From: Chrysochromulina tobinii
Lineage: Eukaryota > Haptophyta > Prymnesiales > Chrysochromulinaceae
Reading direction: 5' to 3'
Length of the DNA: 33,912 nucleotides
Assembly: GCA_001275005.1 (NCBI GenBank)
Contig: JWZX01002205.1
Coordinates: 1 to 33,912, forward strand
Made by a program: the position numbers and the translations under genes. Under the pieces are notes generated by a model. The model saw only the letters and a program-made list of their open reading frames with translations. It ran no database searches and was not told the DNA's origin. Numbering within the stretch: position 1 is the stretch's first letter; each line of letters begins with the position of its first letter. Shown piece by piece: positions 26,447 to 33,912 of this stretch.

Positions 26447-26816
26447 GGGCCACGCGAGGCGGGATGCACCGTGTCTCCTCTCACCAGAGCAACGTTCCCC
26501 TTCGCGTGAGTCCGTCCGCCTTCGTCGCACCGCGCACGAAGGGCCCATTACGGCGCTTTTTCCGCGGCGGGATCCGTGGCAATTTTGGCGGTGGAGCTGC
26601 TACCACTACCGTTTCGCGTCTTTCCATGAACGGAGCGGTGTCTCCAGTGGAGCTGACCGCGCTCCATTTCGAGATTCGACCCGTTCTGGGCCATGCGTTC
26701 TGACTCTCTGGGGACGTGTGTCGCCGTGTTTGGACTTTGGTGTGACGTGTGTGACTGTCCGACAAAACCATATCTGCACTCGGAGAGTCCTGGATTATAC
26801 AGTACAAAATGGGGGG
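26447..26816. other. Intergenic region, 370 bases
   Basis: This lies between the ATG9 start and the CBP20 stop, both on the minus strand. It carries the ATG9 promoter and the CBP20 3' end. It has no TACATGTA and no gene that I can see. Confidence 0.4.
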
Positions 26817-27377
26817 CTAGTCGTCATCGTCGGCGTCCTTGTCCTCGCCTCGAAAGCGAGGGTTGGCCTCCTGCTTGCTGCGCTTCGAACCTGGATCTGG
26901 CCCTCGCTCGTGGCCTCCCAGCGGCCCCGCAATTCTGTGCTCCAGCGGCGCGAGAGGCGGCAACGCCGGCCAGGGCTCATAACGCTTTTGACCGCCCGAA
27001 CGCCCACGGCCGTACTGCCGGCCCTCCTCGAAGCCACCGTCAAAGTCGACTTGAATTTCGCGGCCATCGACCTCCATTCCGTTAAAGAAGCGCTTCGCGT
27101 CCTCCGTGTCTGCGCGCCGGACGTATTCAACGAAGCAGAAGCCGCATGGCGTCTTATCGTTGCGATCGAGCCCCATGATGATGCGCTTCACCTCACCCAC
27201 CCGGCCAAAGAGTGCGTGGAGCTGATACTCATTCGTATACTTGGAGAGCTTGCCAATGTACAGCGTGGTCGAGCGCTCGATTGCCACCTGCCACTGCTTC
27301 GGATCCTTCCACTGCTGCCAATGTCTTTCCTTTTGCAGCTGTTGGTCGAGGATGTCCGATCCGTACAGATGCGCCAT
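26817..27377 (-). CDS. NCBP2: Nuclear cap-binding protein subunit 2 (CBP20)
   Basis: The protein has 186 residues from ATG 27377 ([10 protein letters not shown]). The RRM has RNP2 LYIGKL (39-44) and RNP1 CGFCFVEY (78-85), with the family marks [22 protein letters not shown] and [19 protein letters not shown]20 with CBP80 binds the m7G cap of nuclear transcripts. The cap-stacking tyrosine of RNP2 is kept (Y40, human Y43). The second one, human Y20 in QYRDQHF, aligns with LQKERHW here and seems to be replaced. The C-terminal tail is Pro-, Arg- and Lys-rich with an acidic end (DKDADDDD), instead of the Gly/Arg tail of animals. Two TACATGTA motifs lie 127-154 bases upstream. Confidence 0.95.
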   Translation of the reverse strand: MAHLYGSDILDQQLQKERHWQQWKDPKQWQVAIERSTTLYIGKLSKYTNEYQLHALFGRVGEVKRIIMGLDRNDKTPCGFCFVEYVRRADTEDAKRFFNGMEVDGREIQVDFDGGFEEGRQYGRGRSGGQKRYEPWPALPPLAPLEHRIAGPLGGHERGPDPGSKRSKQEANPRFRGEDKDADDDD

Positions 27378-28301
27378 TCTCGAGGTTTCTGAGGGTCTCC
27401 CCGCGTCGCGTGTACCTCGTGGTAGAAAGTCCCAAAGAGAGAAATCGTCAATTGGCAAGTTTTTCGCCGCACAACCCTGCCGCGACGGTATCCGGATACG
27501 TGATACATGTAAAAAGACACAGATACATGTACACAAAGCTGTGTGAAAGCGGAAAGACGGCGCCACTTTTGTGTGCGACTTGCGTGCGTATGTTCCCGAC
27601 GCTCGTTTTCTTCCGGTTTGCACGATGAAGAACCGCAGGACCATCGGGAACGCCGAACGCTCGGTGACCCGTCTCGACTGGTGCGCGCAAAGGTACGTAC
27701 TACCGTTGGCCCCGAGCGCTGACGCGCATGATCAAATCGCGCGCTTTCAGACCAGCGCCGTGATTGGCCCCAGCCCCGCAGTGCCCGCGCCAAGCAATGC
27801 ACTGGGCGCGCACGCGCGCGAGCCAACCCAGTGGCCGCACGCTGGCGATCGATATCGCGCGACTCATCGTGCGCTACCCGCCCGCCCGCCTTCCTACGCA
27901 GGGACTACATCCTGAGCCGTCTGCACTACATTGATATCACCACCTCCCTTGCAGTGGCTTTGGCCGCTGCCGTGGCTATGGCCGTTGAGTTGTCGGCCGC
28001 TGCGATCCTCACCTCCGCCGCGGCAGCCACGACTCTGGTCGGCGTCACGGTCACCAGCTCTCCGACCGTCACCAAACAAACGGCTGTCGTTTCGCTGGCC
28101 CTCGGCCGCGACCCCAACTTTCGCCTCCTGGGCTCTTGCATCGCCATCATTGCCGCGGTTGCCGTGCTCGCCGCCATCCTCTCCTGCAGCCGATGGATCT
28201 CCAAACCTGAGCGGAAATTGAAAACGGGTACCAACCGTTCCGGTGGGCTTCCGACATCGCTCCGTCCACACCCGAAACTCCCGACCACTGTTTGCCTCAC
28301 A
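27378..28301. other. Divergent intergenic region, 924 bases
   Basis: This lies between CBP20 (-) and the large secreted protein gene (+). Two TACATGTA motifs sit near the CBP20 side. From 27831 to 28301 the frame of the large gene is open without an ATG at its beginning. It would encode a hydrophobic segment (LLGSCIAIIAAVAVLAAILS), so an unseen upstream exon cannot be excluded. No other gene is visible. Confidence 0.4.
27504..27531. promoter_or_regulatory. Two TACATGTA palindromes upstream of CBP20
   Basis: Exact octamers lie at 27504-27511 and 27524-27531, each preceded by GA, 20 bases apart. They are 127-154 bases upstream of the CBP20 ATG. A 20-base spacing is about two helical turns. Confidence 0.45.
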
Positions 28302-31300
28302 ATGAGGGTGGCACAACTCGTTCTGGTGCTCTTGCTTTGTCCCGGGGGTATGTCAACTACGCTCGATTCGGGACCCATTCTTATTCACCAAGTCGGCATG
28401 CATGCAGGTAATCAGGGCATGGCCACAGAACGGGCGGTGCGAGAGGCAAAGTTCCATAAGGCAGAGGCTGCAGCGGAAGATGCCTTTCTTTTCAAGCATC
28501 GCCTTCAATATCATGATGCTGTTTTGAACAAACTCACGTATTACGAGTACAGTGCACGTCGCCATCGTCACGTCCTCATGCTGAATGAGATGAACATTTC
28601 TTCGTGTGCACTGGAAGTTGTGGGTGACCAGATTCAGAAAGTTCATCTGACGTCTCGCGATCACGATGGGCTCAGAATGAACATGACGGCAGGTACGTTT
28701 CTCTCGCACCTTCGCTCTCGTGTTGATCGTTGTTTTCTCACGAACTGCGTTCGGTTATATGTCGCAGGGACGATATTTGCGGGGAAGATTGATTGCCAGG
28801 TCCAAGGAAGCCAACACTTGTATGGCAAGCCGCTACAAGAACAGGCGGTCACAGATCCTAATGTCACACTCGACGCGAACGGGTTCGAAGCCGTCCTGAT
28901 TGTCGCTACGAGACCGGTGGGTTTCAATGACTGTTTCGAACACGCGGAGATTGAGTACTTTCATGGCGAGCCGCAAAGTCTCTACGACGCACGTCTCGCA
29001 CGAAATTTGTCTCTTTCTTCCAAGGGATACAGCGTTCCTGATGAAGGCTTTGCCAAAACACATGAGGTGATTGCTGATTCTGTACGCCACAAGGGGAACG
29101 CAAGCGTTCAAGCGACTTGGACTTCTGTCGAAGACCTGGCATCGAATCGGACCGCACGCGCCTCTCGTCATCTTGCGCATTCATCCTGCCCTTTTGGTGC
29201 AGATCCCGATGATATTACAATCGACATCTTTGGGACTGATTGTACGGATCTGGCTCCTGGAGCCGCTATGGAAGGCACGGATTGCTTCTGGCATCCATCC
29301 CCGACCTCGGCTGTCCCCGTACTTAAAGTCGGCAACACGTACACCTTGCAATGGGCATCGACAACTGCGTCAAATCCAAATGTTGCCATTTATATTCAGA
29401 AACTTGGGGCACTCTGGGGAAGTACGAGCTGTGCGGACTTGTCACCACAATACTGGATTGACAACCAAGCTTACTCAGGTTCTACGTCAAGCTCCCCGAA
29501 CTCCTTCACATTTCAAATGCCTGATCTTCGGGCGCTTGCGTGTGCAAGCGACTTTCTTGGCGGCTTCCCGGTATTTCAGTTCAACATTTACACCGAAGGC
29601 GAATGCCATCGTGGTTCGTCGAGTGAGTTCAGGCTTTTGCAGAACGCCTCAAGAACTTCTCAAGCAATTTCTCTGAGCGTCCCTGCCCAATACGAGCTTG
29701 GTAGCGCAAGTGAAGGTCTTAGGGTCAAGTGTGCGAGTTGCTATGCCAGTGGCACAGGTAGCATTCATGTCCTACTTCGCACCTCGAGTTACAATCCCTT
29801 CGATGAGACATGGACGTGGGGCAACTTGAACCTGAGTGGCCATGTAGATGTCGAAGCACAAGCGTATGCAGCGGCATCGCGGACTCTTGGCCCTGTTCAG
29901 GTCCTCGGCCGTCTTTGTATTCCACCTCTCTGTGTTCCAGCCAGTGTTGCAAGCGTTGACGTCTTCTTTGGAGTCCTTGCGGATCTTTGGGTGGGCGCAG
30001 AAGCAACATTTGATGCAATCGCCACTCTCACGTATCAACGCACTTTGAGCTCCTCTGGAACGCTGGCACATCATACATGGCAGGGTTCGGTCCTACAAAC
30101 TTCCATAGACGGATTCGTTCCCAGCGCTCCGACAACAGCTTCTCCGGCAACACCGCAACTGCGGCTGAATATTGATGCAACTGCTCGTGTGCACGTGATC
30201 CCCCGATTCTACGCTGGTTTCTTCCTATCCGCCTCAACATGGACGCAAGCAGAGGCGTACATTAAAGTCGAGGTTCAAATGTCGCTATCAGCTCAGTTCA
30301 ACTTTCGAACTGCACTCGGGACAAGCAATTTCTTCCCAGCCAGAAACTTAGCCCTGGTCGCACCTCTCTCCCGCCTTCCGCCGATTCCCTATGTGCTGTG
30401 CGGCGAGACCTGCGACTACTCATCCGATGGCTCATGCGACGACGGCGGCCCCGGCGCGGAGTACTCGGATTGTGGGTACGGCAGCGACTGCACCGACTGC
30501 GGCCCGCTGCTTTCAGCGTGCACAGAGACTTGCAACTATCCATCCGATGGCTTTTGCGACGACGGCGGCCCCGGCGCGGAGTACTCGTCTTGTGGGTATG
30601 GCACTGACTGCACCGACTGCAGCCCGCGGCCCGCACGGCTTCCAGCAGCAGCGTGCACAGAGACCTGCAACTATCCATCCGATGGCTCATGCGACGACGG
30701 CGGCCCCGGCGCGGAGTACTCGGATTGTGGGTATGGCACTGACTGCACCGACTGCAGCCCGCGGCCCGCACGGCTTCCAGTGGCACCGCCCGCGACTGGC
30801 CTCTGCACAGAGACGTGCGGATCTTATGCCTCGGATGGCTCATGCGACGACGGCGGCCCCGGCGCGGAGTACTCGGATTGTGGGTACGGCACCGACTGCA
30901 CCGACTGCGGCCCCCGCACCTCGGGAAGCCCACCGGGAAGGCCCCCGCCGCCCTCTGCCCCTGCAACCGGGCCGCCGCAGACCTGCACCAATGCTTTGAC
31001 TGGTTGTTCATCAGCATGCTCAGGAAATCACGATACACATCTAGGATTCCGGCTCAGCACAACTGTCTATGGTGCATACAAGTTCTATCTTCAAACCTCA
31101 CTTCCTCTGTTTGGGGCTTTGAATTTCGGTTCCCCGTGGGAGATAAGTTTATCATCCTTGTCCTATGTTTACAACCGGTACATTGGCTCCTTCTGCTATT
31201 ACCTCTTCCCTCAATCGCTCCCACCACCGCCGCCATTGCCGCCGCCGCCGCCATCGCCCTCACCGACGCCTTTGCCGCCGCCGCCCTCGCCCTCGCCCCC

Positions 31301-33912
31301 GCCGCCCTCGCCCTCGCCCCCGCCGCCCTCGTCGCCTCCACTCCCGCCGCTCGCTCCGCTCCTGACTAATGGCGAGTGCGCCGTCATCTACGTGAAGAGC
31401 GACGAGCCAGACAACTTTGGGATCGTGCTCTTCGACTGGGTCTATGCTGGCCAGCAGATCTTCGTGACCGACAACAATTACTTGGGCGGCTGCACCGACA
31501 CGTGCAACTACGCCTCCGACGGCGACTGCGACGACGGCGGCCCCGGCTCGGAGTACGTCGCTCGACGCCAACTGGAGGAACGCCGACTTTTTTTCGGCGG
31601 CGGGGGGGCCACTGAATGCACTTACGGTACCGACTGCACCGACTGCGGGCCCCGCGTTGCGAGGTTCAGCGATACAGAGACCCATACGACGTACACGGCC
31701 CCCGTGGACCAGCCCCCCGGATCCGTCATCACCTTGAACTCCCCCGGCATGTCTGGCAGCATTCAGCTTCAGACCGACGGAGATGAGCTCATCGTCTACC
31801 GGGGCTCCCGGGCCAACCCGATTTTCCTGTGCGGCTTCTGCAACAGGCCGCTCTTCGCGAACTGCAATTTCAACTTAATTCCAGGCTACAACTCGAGCAT
31901 GCCCGCTGGCGTCTTCAACTACCTCCAGAATCCCGGCGGATCATCCCGGGCCGACCAGTGGATCTACGATACTCGCCCGCGTGGGACCCCGGGAATCCCA
32001 GTCTCGACTGGAACGCCACCTCCCGGCCTTGGCGCCCCCTTCGCCGGCTCGGCCGCTACGCTGCTGGCGGCCATCAACAACCGCTCGAATTGGTTTCAGA
32101 GCAACACGCTCTGGATCGCCGTTCAAGATGTCGTCCCTGCGGGTGGGTACCGCATCGGCAATCTCCCCCCGTCGCTCCCCCCCCCGAGTCCGAGCGCGCC
32201 GCGATCCCAATCGCCGCCGCCGCCACCCAGCCCCCCCAAGTCGCCGCCGCTGCCACCCGCCGCGCCGCCGCCACCGCCGCTGGGCCCGGGCGACTGTCTC
32301 TTCACCGCCCTCAAGACGGACGACCCGGACGACTTCGGGCTCGTCCTCTTCAAGACGCTCGGCTACACGGAGACGCTGTACGTGACCGACGACACGTGGC
32401 TCTCGCCGACCGGACCGTTTGCTCGGAACCCGCTTGAGCCCCACCTCATGTTCCGGCCCAGGATGAACCGCGACGTGCCCGCGGGCACGGTGCTCCGGAG
32501 GGCCAACTTCACCCTGACCAACGGTGCTCCAGGTAATTTCCAGCTCAGCGACGCCGGCGACCAGCTGCTCGCGTACCTCTGGCCAAACCACTTTAGCAAC
32601 ACCACCCAGCCCACCTTCCTATGCGGCATCGACAACACCGCCACGGGATGGTACGTCCCCTCGTCCACCTGCACCGAGACGTGCAACTGGGCCTCTGACG
32701 GCGAGTGCGACGACGGCGGCCCCGGCTCGGAGTTCAACGCTGGACGCCGACTGGAAGAACGCCGACTTTTTTTCGGGGGAGGGGGGGGAGGGGGGGATAA
32801 TGGATGCCCCCTCGGTTCCGACTGCAGCGACTGCGGCCCGCGCGTGAACCCTCTGTGCCCTCTTAATGCTGACGGGCTGCCAAGCTGCGGAGAGAAATCG
32901 TATTTGCCCTCAAGCCTCGTGACGGACTACAGCGCGCTGAGCTTTGGGCACGACGACAACTTGAGGTACGTGGGCGGCTTCCAGAACGTCACCAACGCCG
33001 GCACCGTCGCGGCTCTGCGGGCGTCCATCGTCCGGAGAGCAAACTGGGTGTTCAACAACGTGATCACCGGCCCATTCCAACAGATAACCTCTTTTGAAGT
33101 CTACCCCGACCCGCCCTCCCCGCCGCCTTCTCCGCCCTCGCCGCTGCCCCGACCCCCCCCCCCATGTCGCCGCCGCGGCCACCCGCCGCGCCGCCGCCAC
33201 CGCCGCTGGGCCCGGGCGACTGTCTCTTCACCGCCCTCAAGACGGACGACCCGGACGACTTCGGGCTGGTCCTCTTCAAGACGCTCGGCTACACGGAGAC
33301 GCTGTACGTGACCGACGACACGTGGCTCTCGCCGACCGGACCGTTTGCTCGGAACCCGCTTGAGCCCCACCTCATGTTCCGGCCCAGGATCAACGGCAAC
33401 GGCCTCGACGTGCCCGCGGGCACGGTGCTCCGGAGGGCCAACTTCACCCTGGCCAACGGTGCTCCGGGCAATTTCCAGGCCAGCGACGTTGGCGACCAGC
33501 TGCTCGCGTACCTCTGGCCAAACCACTTTAGCAACACCACCCAGCCCACCTTCCTGTGCGGCATCGACAACACCGCCACGGGATGGTTCGTCCCCTCGTC
33601 CACCTGCACCGAGACGTGCAACTATGCCTCCGACGGCGACTGCGACGACGGCGGCCCCGGCTCGGATTCCCCTTTGTGGAAAGTTATAGCGGGTCTATTT
33701 GGGGGTGATTGCCCCCTCGGTTCCGACTGCACCGACTGCGGCCCGCGCGTGAACCCTCTATGCCCTCTTGTTGGCGGGGTGGCAAGCTGCGGTGAGAAAT
33801 CGTATTTGCCCTCAAGCCTCGTGCCGGACTACAGCGCGCTGAGCTTTGGGCACGACGACAACTTGAGGTACGTGGGCGGCTTCCAGAACGTCACCAACGC
33901 CGGCACCGTCGC
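28302..33912 (+). CDS. Large secreted modular Cys-rich/Pro-rich protein, partial, with a frameshift
   Basis: ATG 28302 begins a signal peptide (MRVAQLVLVLLLCPGG). Residues about 20-690 are a globular region with many possible N-glycosylation sites. It includes a beta-sandwich-like stretch with TLQWAS and later LRVKCASCYASGTGSIHVLL, loosely recalling fungal secreted-wall proteins. From 30399 come four cysteine modules (CTETCNYPSDGSCDDGGPG.. ending GTDCTDCGPR). A hydroxyproline-type linker (31215-31365) follows, then three units of a module starting GDCLFTALKTDDPDDFGLVLF, each holding a further cysteine module. At 33153-33163 a run of eleven C shifts the frame: the upstream frame ends at 33311, while the homologous protein continues in the next frame from 33164 to the window edge. 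The pattern suggests a sequence or assembly error, or a real frameshift. It is probably a cell-surface, scale or extracellular-matrix glycoprotein. Confidence 0.78.
30399..30917 (+). repeat. Four tandem cysteine modules
   Basis: The copies are at 30399-30506, 30519-30629, 30654-30764 and 30804-30917, each of 36-38 residues. The consensus is C-x-E-T-C-x(3)-SDG-x-CDDGGPG-AEY-x-x-CGYGTDCTDC. Six cysteines per module suggest three disulphides, and the aspartates suggest calcium binding. DNA identity between copies is very high. Confidence 0.93.
31491..31655 (+). repeat. Fifth cysteine module, interrupted, nested in unit 1
   Basis: It has the same consensus, but about 18 residues (ARRQLEERRLFFGGGG core) are inserted between SEY and the fourth cysteine. 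It lies after VTDNNYLGG, early in the surrounding domain. Confidence 0.88.
32670..32843 (+). repeat. Sixth cysteine module, interrupted, nested in unit 2
   Basis: It carries nearly the same insert as the fifth module (GRRLEERRLFFGGGGGGG). It is placed after LCGIDNTATGWYVPSS, later in the domain than the fifth module. Confidence 0.88.
33605..33748 (+). repeat. Seventh cysteine module, nested in unit 3
   Basis: It sits at the same position as the sixth module, but its insert differs: SPLWKVIAGLFGGD replaces the LEERRLFF insert. It is encoded in the shifted frame after the C run at 33153-33163. Confidence 0.85.

Larger units (their letters stand above)
32291..33912 (+). repeat. Near-identical long tandem units (period about 926 bases)
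   Basis: The sequence from 32291 (cgactgtctcttc) reappears from 33217 and runs to the window end. Identity is very high; differences include a 9-base insertion (extra NGNGL-type residues) and a different short insert in the cysteine module. The offset falls to 900 bases near the end. A third, diverged unit starts at about 31371. Confidence 0.93.

Noticed and set aside
27831-28301. N-terminal extension of the large secreted protein
   Set aside because: It has no ATG at its beginning, and a good signal peptide starts at 28302; kept only as an open question in the intergenic entry.
28860-28900. tRNA-like GGTTCGAAGCC sequence
   Set aside because: It is inside coding sequence and has no matching acceptor, D or anticodon arms.

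Overview
The window looks like nuclear DNA of a GC-rich photosynthetic protist. It carries 13 protein genes on both strands, with no tRNA, rRNA or mobile-element gene that I can recognise. The eukaryotic signs are a MAP kinase with a TEY loop, ATG9, the cap-binding protein CBP20, a PRMT7-like methyltransferase, an UNC-45-type myosin chaperone, an MRS2 magnesium channel and GT-AG introns. One protein starts with a signal peptide whose likely cleavage site reads CA-WAP, the pattern of plastid presequences in algae with complex red plastids. Together with the repeated CDDGGPG...GTDCTDCGPR modules this points to a haptophyte or a related alga such as a pelagophyte; that placement is inference.

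Layout: 1-1711 (-) coiled-coil protein with one intron; 1982-3115 (-) PDZ-IQ-PDZ protein; 3515-4492 (-) coiled-coil protein; 4782-5981 (+) FolD-like protein that has lost its catalytic residues; 6418-8040 (+) MRS2/CorA Mg2+ channel; 8538-9941 (-) EGLN/PHD-like prolyl hydroxylase; 10935-15102 (-) UNC-45-like TPR/ARM chaperone with seven exons; 15534-17003 (-) PRMT7-like methyltransferase with one intron; 17067-18620 (+) duplicated Frag1/DRAM-like membrane protein; 19020-19628 (-) unknown protein; 19755-21239 (+) ERK-type MAP kinase with a polyglutamine tail; 22062-23360 (-) plastid-targeted aspartyl protease-like protein; 23561-26446 (-) ATG9; 26817-27377 (-) CBP20; 28302 to the window end (+) a very large secreted modular cysteine- and proline-rich protein. 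The genes are closely packed. Two divergent pairs share short promoters of 63 and 126 bases.

The most unusual system is the intron population. Eight introns sit in only three genes. Seven are made largely of 10-11 base minisatellites rich in CTGAT/CTCAT, which match branch-point sequences. Three introns end in CTGATTGCCTCCCTCATCAG or a one-base variant, and the same module occurs twice intact inside another intron. That module is a complete 3' splice site. The first UNC-45 intron is a tandem array of GT...AG units joined directly AG|GT, which is the layout expected for recursive splicing or serial intron insertion. Two introns are flanked by 24-26 base near-perfect copies of exon sequence, like target-site duplications. 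I read these as an introner-like family.

Other points: a palindromic TACATGTA motif upstream of several genes; a cysteine module inserted at two different places in the same extracellular domain; and a sharp base-composition change inside the large 3' gene. The genes belong to unrelated pathways (autophagy, RNA processing, protein methylation, magnesium transport, signalling), and nothing suggests that they act as one cluster.
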